A DNA stretch of 64,000 nt from Bretschneidera sinensis. Taxonomy: Eukaryota; Streptophyta; Magnoliopsida; Brassicales; Akaniaceae. A program made the position numbers and the translations under genes. Location: assembly GCA_023935145.1 (NCBI GenBank), contig CM043700.1, positions 143,244,828-143,308,827 of the forward strand, in the 5' to 3' direction. Below, in pieces: positions 1 to 10,348 of the stretch; positions within the stretch are counted from its first letter, which is position 1, and each line of letters opens with the position of its first letter. The notes beneath the pieces were generated by a model. The model was not told the DNA's origin, searched no databases, and was given only the letters and a program-made list of their open reading frames with translations.

Positions 1-53
1 CCATAGACGTGTGCACAAACTCCAATTATACCATTCTTCCTCAAATCTCCATT

Positions 54-60
54 TATATAT
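54..60 (+). promoter_or_regulatory. Probable TATA box of the RKD gene
   Basis: TATATAT lies 76-82 bases upstream of the start codon, followed by a CT-rich leader (about 87-135) typical of plant transcription starts. Only 135 bases of upstream sequence are in the window, so the rest of the promoter cannot be judged. Confidence 0.5.
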
Positions 61-135
61 TCCCAATTTATTTTCTTCTCAACACTGTTCGCTCTCTACT
101 CGGTACTCTACTTCTCTCTTTCAATCTCTCTGTCA

Positions 136-2080
136 ATGGATTCCACTGAACAACTTAACATTGCAAATTCAGAGGTTAACCCACATGAGTTTGGGTTTGA
201 CTTTTACCATGAAGACCCATTTGAAAAGTAAGCAAGATTCACAAGGACCCATTTGGGTTTGATGATTATTTTACACTCTATTTTACATGTATTATTTATA
301 AGATATGAATTACATTAATGTGTTTTGTGTTTTCTCTGTTTTAATAATCTGGGTCTGTTTTTCTTTATGCAGGATACTAGAGTTGCCACCTCTTGATAGC
401 ACTTTGTTTGAGTTCGAAAACTTCAACTTACAACAATTACCATACCAAAGCAATTCTATTGAGTTGAGTGATTTTGAAAATGTAAGTGGTGATTTTTTCC
501 TGTTAGACAATAGTATTTCATCTCTCTATGAAGATATGGTGATCGACGTAAAGCCACTGAACCAAATGAATATGGTTGGTTCTTTTGGGCACTTTGCTCT
601 CAACAAAGCTAGAAGTGAAGACATAAAAATGGTTCAAAGAGAGGATGCATTTTCAAGCGAAAAGGGTGTTCAGGAGGAGAGGATGATCATCTGGAGGGGA
701 AGTGATGATGATAATGTGAGGAGGAAGAGATCATCTGGTGTTAATTTGGAGATGGAAGAGATTCAAAAATACTTTGGTGTTCCAATTACAAGGGCAGCTA
801 AGGAAATGAAAGTGGGATTGACCGTATTGAAAAAGAGATGCAGGGAACTCAATATCATGAGGTGGCCTCATAGGAAGATTAAGAGCTTGAAGTCTCTAAT
901 TAACAACGTCAAGGTAAGTGCATTATATGTGCATGGTTAGGTTAAATCAAGTCCTTTTGCTCATGATCTGCATATTACTAGCAAATATACTATATATGCA
1001 TGTATCTAGGGCATTTAATTGATTATTAAAGGAATATAATTTTACTTATCTTATAGGACTAATTACCAAACACAATTCATTTATATGAATACTTAATAGC
1101 TTGTATAGTTGTAAAAAAAATCATTTTTAGAATCATTTGTTGAAATTTTTTTGGAAATGAAAAATTTGAGGGCGTGCCAAATAGCTAAATGTGCATGATA
1201 TAACGTTTCTAATATATTTTGCTTATCGTTATGTGGATTGCTTCTCAAATGAATATAAGAGAAATGAACGATGAGTAATTTTTTTATAAATGAGAGTTTT
1301 TAAAAAAAGATTCATGGGAAGGTAAGTGTATTTTATGTGCATGGTTAGGTTAAATCAAGTCCTTTTGCTCATGATCATGCATATTACTAGCAAATTTACT
1401 ATATATGCATGTATCTAGGGCATTTAATTGATTATTAAAGGAATATAATTTTACTTATCTTATAGGACTAATTACCGAACACAATTCATTTATATGAATA
1501 CTTAATAGCTTGTATAGTTGTAAAAAAAATCATTTTTAAAATCATTTGTTGAAAGTTTTTTAAAAATGAAAATTTTGAGGACCGTGCCAAATGGCTAAAT
1601 GTGCATGATATAACATTTCTAATATATTTTACTTATCGTTATCCGGATTGCTTCTCAAATAAATATAAGAGAAATGAATGATGAATAATTTTTTTTTATA
1701 AAAAAGAGTTTTTAAAAAAGATTCATGGGGATTTTGTAAATATTTCATTACAAAAATAGAAAGTTCGAATGGAATTTTTTAGAGATCAAATGTAGTTACT
1801 AGTTCATGGCCTGACATGTAAAGAATGAAAATTTCGTTTTCGATTTTAGGAGAATTTTTATGAAAGTTTTTTATTTACTTAAGTTTGATTTTCCCATAAT
1901 ATTGGTGTGACGTAGGAATTAGGTTTGAGTGATGAGATAATGATGCTAGAGGAGCACAGAAGGCTTCTAGAGACAATGCCAGATATGGAGCTGACAGATA
2001 GAACCAAAAAACTGAGGCAGGCGTGTTTCAAAGCCAATTACAAGAAGAGAAGGTCATTGGCTGCTAATGCCATCTTCTAG
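136..2080 (+). CDS. RKD: RWP-RK domain transcription factor, RKD subfamily (3 exons, 265 aa)
   Basis: Coding exons are 136-227, 373-913 and 1916-2080, with phases 2 then 0; together they give 266 codons including TAG. The N-terminal half is acidic and lacks the GAF/PB1 regions of NIN-like proteins, and 265 aa is the size of an RKD rather than an NLP. The DNA-binding domain lies at about residues 150-220: EEIQKYFGVPITRAAKEM, then LKKRCRELNI, then the signature RWPHRK at 194-199. Exon 3 supplies a basic tail (KANYKKRR). RKD proteins act in the nucleus on egg-cell and early embryo programmes; in Citrus an RKD is associated with nucellar embryony. The ATG at 136 is the first in the leader and gives the conserved-looking MDSTEQ start. 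Intron 2 contains a 408-bp tandem duplication. Family assignment is secure; orthology with a particular RKD is inference. Confidence 0.92.
911..1729 (+). repeat. Tandem direct duplication (period 408) in RKD intron 2
   Basis: Copy 1 spans about 911-1318 and copy 2 about 1319-1729. They align with few differences: both open with AAGGTAAGTG, continue with GCATGGTTAGGTTAAATC, and close with AAGATTCATGGG. Copy 1 begins three bases inside exon 2, so the exon end plus the 5' splice site (GTAAGTG) was copied; the second donor is at 1322. Differences are scattered substitutions and small indels, so the event is recent but not brand-new. Confidence 0.93.
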
Positions 2081-2586
2081 TAACATTCTTACACAGACAT
2101 CTATTAGCTAGCTTACACTAGAGCACAGGAGAATTTGTTTGTCACATTATGGAATATGAATTAGTCATGTAATCTGTGGTTTGTATTTCTGCTGGTTTAA
2201 GTCCTTTGGCTGTTCATTTTCTTCTGTACTACAGCTGCAAGTAGAAATCAAATCATCAACAGCAGGTTTAGAAAGTCAAGCGCTCTTATGTCAATAATTT
2301 TCTTTCTTATGTTTGGTAGAAGTATGAAAGCGAGACCTTGGAAATAAAAGTGCATGGAAACATAAGCTCCTTACAATTCTATTTCCAAAGCTGAATTCCT
2401 TGTTACCAAACGCGTACAACAGCAATGCGTACAGACTAATCAACATATTTGACTGTAATGTTGAGTCAAATCTGGTGTGGAATTAATGAGAAAACCAATG
2501 TGGTTAGTTGTAAGTACCGAATTATTGTTACATATTTACAAAAATTTCAGGAGGAAAAGTACCACATTGAGACAGTGACAGACAGA
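2081..2586. other. Convergent 3' flanks of RKD and the DUF688 gene
   Basis: This 506-base stretch sits between two stop codons on opposite strands and presumably holds both 3' UTRs. No coding exon or recognisable RNA was seen. Confidence 0.5.
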
Positions 2587-4207
2587 TCAGACGCGCAGAT
2601 CAACACTTGATGAGCTCATCTTCCTCATTTTTTCTTGCCTACGTTTCCATGGGACAGCCTGCTTAACGCTTTCATATATTGTTGTCTGCAGTTAAAATAA
2701 TTTATGGTTAAATAAAATTAATCTCACTTGCTATCCAAAAGATTATATCAGTAATAATAAAACCCAGAAAAATAAAATTCATCCCAGCATAGAAATACAA
2801 CTAATTTTGTAAATTGATGAGTTTCTTGGCCTTCTTGAAAACCTTAATTGGAAGTTCATTGGTCTCTAGTGGCAAAATTAAATGTAGTAACAGATTTTTT
2901 TGCTACAATAAATAAAAGTTGAACATTTATACAATAACAGTAAAATTTGTAAAGTAAAACATACAATATACTGTTTTTGTAAATGGATTTAAATTCTTTA
3001 AATTTTGAGATTTAATAAAAATAGTTTTATAATCAAAATTTATATTTATCTAGATTTCATAACTTTTACTCAAAATTTGAATACCATAAGATGATTTATG
3101 ATCATAGTTTCTTGTTTAGTTATTAATTAAGACTATAATTTCTTTATATACCAAAAATTATTTGACCCCTCGAAAAAAATTGTTTGAGAAGTGTTACTAT
3201 TAATCGTGATTATCCCTTAAAATAAAACCGTGCAATGATCATAAGCATGACTAACACGGGCCCTCTGCAAGAAAATTCTTACCTATCTATATGACATGAA
3301 TCTTTTCGGTACACAAAAATATCTCCATTAAATAATATAAAAAATAAAAACATAACATATAACTTTTATGACATAGAAAAAAAATTTCTTTTAACATGGT
3401 GCTATAAAAGATACATGATAGAAGACTCTATTTTTTTTTAAATAAAAATAAAAAATATATATATATTTTTTTTCAATACCATTTAACAACAATGAAATAG
3501 ATATATTGTCCCAAAAGACCTTTGCTAATTGGGACAAGCAAGAATTTCTCCATTTGCACTGTTGGTCTGTTAAAAAAGAATTATTGACTTACCAACAAAT
3601 GTGGCCTAGCGTTGGATGGACTCAAGAAGCTCCCTCTCCTCGTAACTTTTGTGATCTTCACCTTGGTATTGCTACCGTTGTGATCACCACCACCTCCGCC
3701 GCTGCTTCCATGGCCGCTACTGTCGGTCGAAGATAAAAAGTCAAAACTACCCTCAACAACTTCTCTGTTTTTCTTGAAACTCCCCCATCTAGTAGACCCA
3801 AACAAAACCCTCTCCTTATTCAGCTTCTTGCTCCAACTCTGATGATCAGTACTGCTCCTCATCGACACCAAGGAAGACAGAGAACGACCAACGTAAGGAC
3901 CATCAAGGACATTTGTTGGAGATGGCATGTTAGTAATTTTAGCCTCCGTTAACAACAACCTTGGTGGCAGCTCCAAGCACCTAACAGTAGAAGTAGCAGA
4001 AGTAGTACTGTTGGGTTTTGATTCTGTGCCAGTGCAGAGTCTAGGCTTTCCCGGTGCCTCCTCCCACTGAAACGGAACCGAAGCTTTTCTGTGGATTGGT
4101 GGTGTTAACATCTCTGCTGGCGGTTCTTTAACTTTGCTTGAAAATGATGAAAACAGAGCAAGCTTTGGTGTTGCACTTTGCTCATAATCTGCAGCCTCTG
4201 ATCCCAT
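2587..4207 (-). CDS. DUF688-like small basic protein (2 exons, 237 aa)
   Basis: Exon 1 is 4207-3593 (205 codons) and exon 2 is 2685-2587 (32 codons plus TGA). Reading past exon 1 gives only three extra residues, but a consensus donor GTAAGT sits exactly there, and a TGCAG acceptor at 2686-2690 opens an in-phase exon encoding YESVKQAVPWKRRQEK. Such a basic ending is typical of this plant family. The N-terminal hallmark is KASVPFQWEEAPGKPR (about residues 42-57). A glycine-rich HGSSGGGGGD tract lies near residue 170. No signal peptide or membrane segment is visible. The biochemical function of the family is unknown, to my knowledge. The short last exon is supported by phase and splice signals rather than by alignment. 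Confidence 0.8.
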
Positions 4208-4332
4208 TTTTTTTTTAATTTAATAATTAATTAACTCAAAAACTCATGAAATTAGTGTTTTTCTCTGGAGAATCACTCAATCACAAGCACCCAGTTCAGT
4301 TTTTGGTCAATATATGATATGGGTATGTGTGA

Positions 4333-4339
4333 TTTTATA
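4333..4339 (-). promoter_or_regulatory. TATA box for the DUF688-like gene
   Basis: Read on the minus strand this is TATAAAA, about 125 bases upstream of the ATG at 4207, a normal distance for a plant promoter with a leader of roughly 95 bases. Confidence 0.5.
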
Positions 4340-5085
4340 GATTGAGAAATGGGTGTTTTTATTATTTAAAAAAGAAAGAGAGAATGTGAATTGCGAGGGT
4401 TAACGCTCCTATGGCGCTTCTTCTTCACGAGAAATTGCAAGCTTTAATTTCGTTCATTGGTAGCTAAGAGGGGTCCCACATAAATAAATCATAGGGTTTT
4501 GATTGGGTGATAACGACCATCAACGGTAAATCTGTCAAATTGGAGTGTCTTTTGAAAAGTCATAGAGATCAGATCGACCTGGTTGAATATATTGCTTGCA
4601 TTTTCCACCCGTTAATTAATTATTATTAATGTGGTTAAATTAATATCATAATAAGTGAGAAAAATAGGTGCTAATTGGACGGTTTTAAGTTAAGGTATGG
4701 TAGAACATGCCAAACGCTCTTTAAACGGCCGTTAATTATTAAAATAAATGTGTAATTTTGTTCAAATAAAAATAAATTTTCCTTACATATTTTTGCATTT
4801 TGATAGTAGGCATCGATCAAATAGATACTTTTGTTTTTGGCATCATCTTCCACATGGCATCCCTTTTGGGAAAAATTAGGCTGTTAATTAATAATAATTT
4901 TTTTTGTTTACTAAGGCCATGACTAGTTCAACAATATTACAGTGGATGATATTTTGGTAATTTAAGATCATATATGGAAGACAAATGTTGGTTCGATTGG
5001 TGTGGGGAAAAGGACTGATGTTCCTTATTCTGAGAGGAAAATCCCTCATTGGTCTCGTGTTTCGGTTTTTGCAACATTTATAGTA
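4340..5085. other. Upstream flank of the DUF688 gene, no gene seen
   Basis: AT-rich sequence with scattered CT-rich and poly-T runs. Short reading frames here have no recognisable protein features. Confidence 0.4.
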
Positions 5086-5086
5086 G

Positions 5087-5632
5087 AAAGTATGGGTATT
5101 TTGGATTGGATTTTTAAAAATTGTTTTTGGTTTTTAATTTTTTTTTTTTTTTTATGTTTGACAAATAGTTTTTAAAAATAATTTTTTAAAATAGTTTTCA
5201 AAAAACCAATTTTTAAAAACTGTTTTATAAAAACACAAAATTAGTATTTTTTGATATAATTTTCGAAAAATAGCTCTAAAATTAGTATTCACTTCTCTAT
5301 TTCATTATTCTTCCATGGTATATAAAAAATATTAAAATTTTGAAAATAAAATAATATTAATCATTTTTAATTCTTTAGTAAATATGAGAAATAAAATTAA
5401 TATAGATTTTAAATTTAAACTTAAAACTTAAAAATAATTACAACAAAACTGTTTTCAAAATAAGATTATCCAAACAACATTTCATTGTTTTTTATTTTGG
5501 AAATAGTTTTCGAGTTGCAATTATCCAAACATGTTTTCTTCATAAAACATCATAAAACTGTTTTCGGTTTTCATTTTCAAAAACAATTTTTGAAAATTGA
5601 AAACAAAAAACTGACACCCAAACATGCCCTAA
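5087..5632. repeat. AT-rich repeat, possibly a MITE-like element
   Basis: Very rich in TTTTCAAAA/TTTTGAAAA motifs. The right edge reads AAACTGACACCCAAACATGC, nearly the same as the edge AACTGGTACCCAAACATGTC near 38440-38460. The left edge carries a degenerate inverse of this (TATGGGTATTTTGGATTGG, then TTTTAAAAATTGTTTTTGG). This suggests a non-coding DNA element about 550 bases long with decayed terminal inverted repeats. The target-site duplication is not clear, so the class is inferred. Confidence 0.5.
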
Positions 5633-7445
5633 AGAAACGTCAAACGCAACAAGATTGACAAGTCATGAGGATTTTGATGATCAATTTTAACCCTTTCAAA
5701 ATCCTCTTATTTTGTAAGTTTGATATTAGTTGCAAATGAAAAACTAAAAAGATAAGCGTTTTTTTTTTATATGTTTAATAAAGATATTGAAACAAGTAAG
5801 AGAAAAAAAAAAGTTATTTTTATTTAGTATAGCGAAAAAATGAGAAAAAATAAAATATAATAATATTATTTTTACTATAATATTTTTTTATTATATTAAT
5901 AAATATTAACATGAGTTATTATAAAAAATTAATTGATAAATTAATAATTTTATATCTTTCCTTTTATATCTTTTTCATTATATTCTCGATTAGGTTGAAA
6001 TGTCGTTGTGACTATTAATTTCCATTAAAAAAAACGTCGGTGACCCTTGGACAGATTTCGCACAAAATAAAAAAGATTTATTTTCATTTAAATTCATCTT
6101 GACGTTGATTCTCTAATGGAATTTATGGAAAGGCTCATATCACATTAAGCATTTACGTTCCATTTTATATGGATCATATCACATTAAGCAAGTAGGGCCG
6201 AGGTTGATGTCCTATCTTCATCAAGCCCTTTTCTTGGCCAATTGTGCAGTATTTGGGCTTGTCAATGTGTCTACTTTCTATGCATTTATCCCTCATATGT
6301 TGTAGCAAGAGGGAACACATTTGCAAATGCTGATTTATTCAACATGACAAAGACTTAGCACCATTTCCCGTTTGATAACACCTTTCTGCAAATCATAAAA
6401 ACCTTATAATTACAACTTCATTCATCGTAAGTAGTTGGAATGTTGGCCTATTAAAAAATTAATTGGTATGTGAAACCATATAACAAAAAATTATTCAATT
6501 GCGGTTTTATGAAGCCTTAGCCCACTTTAATTATGATGATCATCAAACCAAAGTTTACAACATATTTTCCCCCATTTCGAAGTTCAGCTTGTGTTTTCTT
6601 GGCCACTAACGTTTCTTACAAAGTAATTAGCCCAATAGCCTCAAAGAAAGATACATTCTGTGATGATTTAGATCTTGGGCCAATTAATGAAATTAAGCCT
6701 AAACTCCAAATCTTCCTATACGATTTATAGGCTTGTTGAGTAACATTGACCACGATGCCACAATATAACATACAGAGGTTTATATATATATATATATATA
6801 TATAAAATACTAAAATCAAGGACGCCTTCAAAGCGTTTGTATACTTATAATTTATAGTTACATACATTTTTCAGTTTTATTTTGTTATAAATGATTAAAA
6901 ATTAAGTTGTTATTATATATATAAATAAGGTAGAAAAATAGCACAAGGATCATTAGCAACACAATGGTTGAAGCATGAAATTTTTAACCCATGATGCCGC
7001 GCGCTCAAGTCTGTTCAGATCGCGAATTGAGCCCGAATCCAATCTCAAGTGCATCAAATCACAAATTGGGCTGTAATTCGTGGCCCATACAGGCGAATTC
7101 TGTAGCTCATATCAGGATCCTTTTCTTCTCCTTATCCTCCACACTGCCGAGTCTCCGCATTTGCCTGGCTTAGTCTTATCGGCATCGCCAATGTATATTT
7201 GGAAGGCAAATCTCTAATTATAGTTGAGTTTATTTCAGTCACTAAAATTGCTGGCTCCGCCACTGTCCCACACCTCCCAAACAAAAGAAAAAGAAAAAGA
7301 AATGTTGAAGCATTGACAATGCATTACAATCGTTTTGAGTATTTTATCTATACAGAATTCAGCAGAAAACACTTAATAGTAATTACACTATTTAACTTAT
7401 ATCCCTTACTGCAGCTCATTTTGATCTTACTTACAGTTCTCACTA
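5633..7445. other. Intergenic region, no gene supported
   Basis: The left part (5700-6000) is extremely AT-rich. A (TA)n microsatellite lies at about 6781-6803. A less AT-rich patch at about 6990-7190 has no reading frame I recognise. It ends at the 3' end of the minus-strand coiled-coil gene. Confidence 0.4.
6781..6803. repeat. (TA)n microsatellite
   Basis: About 11 consecutive TA units in intergenic DNA. Confidence 0.85.
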
Positions 7446-10348
7446 CTACCTCCTGAAATTTATTATCCTCTCACAAGCCAATGTCCCTTCAAGGTCTCCA
7501 ATAATGTGAGCTATCCGAACTTCAAGACCCCTTTGAACTTCCTGAAAGTGAGTTCTAAGGCTTTCAGCAAATCGCTTCATGTCAAAGCTGGAAGACAACT
7601 TATCAAGCTCTTCGGCTGCGACCCTAATAAAACCAGAAGCAATTTTGGATTGAATTCCCAGCAACTTCTGTCCTGTTGCAACTATGTATCTCTGCAGCTG
7701 AAATGTTTCCTCAAGGAAGTGCTCCATTGTTTTAGTCTCTCCCTTTGTTTTTGCTGCATTGAGATCTTCACTACTCAGACCAAGATCATTCTCATGCTGA
7801 AATTTATAACAAAAGATAACAATAAGAATTTAGCTAAATTCAACTAAAAAAAAGAAACTGTTAACATGGTCAAGTAGGGAGCAATGATTAATTTCATTAT
7901 CCATCGCTAGACTTGGACAAGGTTCATACCAATGGTTTATAGAAATTTTATAAGGATGATAAAAAATTTGTAGAGGAAAAGTTCGCAAATCACCAAAGTT
8001 TAAAACTTTGATTATGTTGAAGCCAATCAAAATGTCTCAGGTTTGGAAATGTGGCTTACCATTCGCTTGCAAAGATCGTCAATCTTCCCTTGCAGGGACT
8101 GGTACCTGTTGACTTGTTTATTTAGCATAGACATCAACAATATGAAAGCATTTTTCCCATTATCATTGCTTTCATCAATTTCCCCACTTTCTTGCTTTCC
8201 CTTTAATCTTTCGAGCATAAGAAGCTGCTGCTTCAGCCTCTTGATCTTGTAAGAAACTCCAAGGGCCTGAAGATTCATCCTCCAGAGGGAACTGTTTGTC
8301 TCACTCAAGGGCTGGCTAGATGATGCTAATGTTTCAGTGGTATCAGCCTCCACTGGACTCATACTTCCCTCTCCAATAGGACTCTTGATGAAGGCTTCTG
8401 TCTCTCCTTCAAACTCCTTTTCTGGAGATGGGACTGTCAAAGTAATGTTGGATTGATCATAAGATGAGGTTTCCTGTTCTTTCTCAGCATCTTTTTCTTG
8501 GGACATTTCCATCAAAGTTGTTTTTGTTTCTTGCTCTTTCTCCTTTGGTTTTCTTTTTATGATCTTAACTTTGGACGAAATAGAATCATGGGTTAATGCC
8601 GGATCATGCAGAGAGGAATTTAATCTGGTCTTATGGCTACTCAGATGTTTTAATTGTAATGCAAATTGCTCTTTCAATGAATTTAGTTCCTCTTCTCGCT
8701 CCATTAGCAGGGCTTCCAATTTCTTATTATCATGTCTGAGCTGTGACATATCCTTGTTGAGTCCTTCAACATGAGACTGCACCCTCTTGGATTCTAACTC
8801 CATGCTCAACAAACGCCAACGAAAAAATTCTAATTTCTCGTCCTTAAGTCTCATTTGTTCTGCAAAAGCATCTAGCTCCAAGTGATGCCTCTTCTCCACT
8901 ACAGTTGCATACTTATCTGTTTCTGACCGAACCCAACCTTCCAATCTTTTGACATCAGCTGTGAATCCTTCAAGAGCAAGAACAGGAATGCATAAACAGT
9001 CAAGAAATAAAGAAGAGATCTAGAAAGAAACAGTATCATCATCCTAAGCTGTTGGATAGGAGTTTATAGAAAAAAATCAGATAAGGAATGCATATCGCAA
9101 TCACTTATACCCAATGCTGGGTACAAGGAGAAATAATCGACATTTGTTCAAGAAATAAATCTTGAATTTTGTGGTTCTGTACTCACCTAGTTCTTTATTT
9201 CCTTCTCGTGAGTAGCAATCAGAGTTGGGAGAGAGATCCTCGGGGTCCTTATTTAACCCAGGATGCTCGTACTCAACAACATCAGCTGACTGTGATCTGG
9301 TCTTCCCAACATGTGAATCTCCTCTTGCACCAGAAGGAATATCTAGTCTTGATTTGGTTTGGCTAACAAACATACTTCTCAAAGAATGTCTCTCATGTCT
9401 TGACTCAGAAACTGCCTTCCACTTTTCTGTTTCCATTTCAGCTTGCTTCCTCTTAACCTTTGATAATTTAACTTCTTTCAAAAGCATTTGCTTCTCGTCT
9501 GTATCCAATTTAGATTTCCTCAGCATTGCCGATAAGATCTTGTCTTTCTGTTCCAAATCCTTATGCATCTTTACAATTTCCATGGATAGTTTTTGAGCTA
9601 GAAAGACTGAACCAAGCTCCTGCTTTTTAGCTTCAACTTGCCTAAGTGCTCGATCCATCTCAGCTTCCAGTTGCCTTTGGTTAGACACAAGGTCAATGAA
9701 GGCAGTCTTGTGCTTCCAAAGTTCGGTAGAGTGCTCTTGAGCTTCACACTTTGCAGTTTCTCTCAACTCTTCTGCAGTATTTTCAGCCTTGATCAGCTTT
9801 TCTTCTAACTCCTTCCTCTTCTGCGCCTCTTCCTCCAGTACTTTGTCCTTAGACTCTATTAATAGCTCCATATCCTTCAATTTCTCACGCAATTCAGAAA
9901 TAGCTTCATCTTTCTTTTTCTCAAGAACCCTCAATTCATTCATAACAGCTCCAATTTGCTGCCCGAGCTTCCTCCTTTCGCTAAACCAACTCTGCTCTTG
10001 AGAGGCAAAGATGCCAACAACTTTCTCATTTGCTTTTGCGTCTTCATGTCTCCTTTTCTTCAACTCTTCAATCTGTTTTTCAGCAGTCTCAAGCTTATGG
10101 ATAAGCTTGCAATTCTCCCCATTGGCTCCTTCCCTCTGAATTCTCCACACCAGCAATCCCAAGAGTTGGGCACTTCCTTGTAGCATTTTATCGCGTAATT
10201 CAGACAATTTCTCATCCTCTTTATCAGCTCCTGTCAAGAGTCTGATAGCAAAAAAAGCACAAGAAACACCGAAATACATTGGAATCAAGCTATCCCTCTT
10301 TTCTTCGGACACAACCAAATATGAACCTGAGACAGTCTTCTTATCCAT
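7446..10348 (-). CDS. Plant coiled-coil protein with N-terminal hydrophobic segment (3 exons, 803 aa)
   Basis: Exons are 10348-9187, 8958-8060 and 7796-7446. Phases 1 and 0 and consensus GT/AG borders close the frame at TAG. Residues about 20-40 (SLIPMYFGVSCAFFAIRLL) are hydrophobic and could anchor or peripherally attach the protein to a membrane. From about residue 80 to 320 the protein is almost continuous heptad-rich coiled coil (KQIEELKKRRHEDAKANEK; KELEEKLIKAENTAEELRE). A second coiled coil fills about residues 390-500 of exon 2, followed by an acidic Ser/Thr-rich linker and a third helical region in exon 3 (about 690-800). There is no motor, ATPase or SMC hinge motif, so annotation as myosin or SMC would be wrong. 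It looks like a scaffold or tether, but its function is not established from sequence. Confidence 0.85.

Noticed and set aside
1..135. MITE insertion in the RKD promoter
   Set aside because: No inverted-repeat element is visible in the 135 bases available; the informative promoter lies outside the window.
3506..3736. Plus-strand frame opposite the DUF688 exon
   Set aside because: It lies over the minus-strand coding exon, and its composition is explained by the complementary glycine/serine codons.
6990..7190. Possible small gene in a GC-richer patch
   Set aside because: No frame carries a recognisable domain and no convincing splice or start context was found.
9225..10183. Several plus-strand frames over the coiled-coil gene
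   Set aside because: They are Ser/Phe/Leu-rich complements of Glu/Lys-rich coiled-coil codons on the minus strand.
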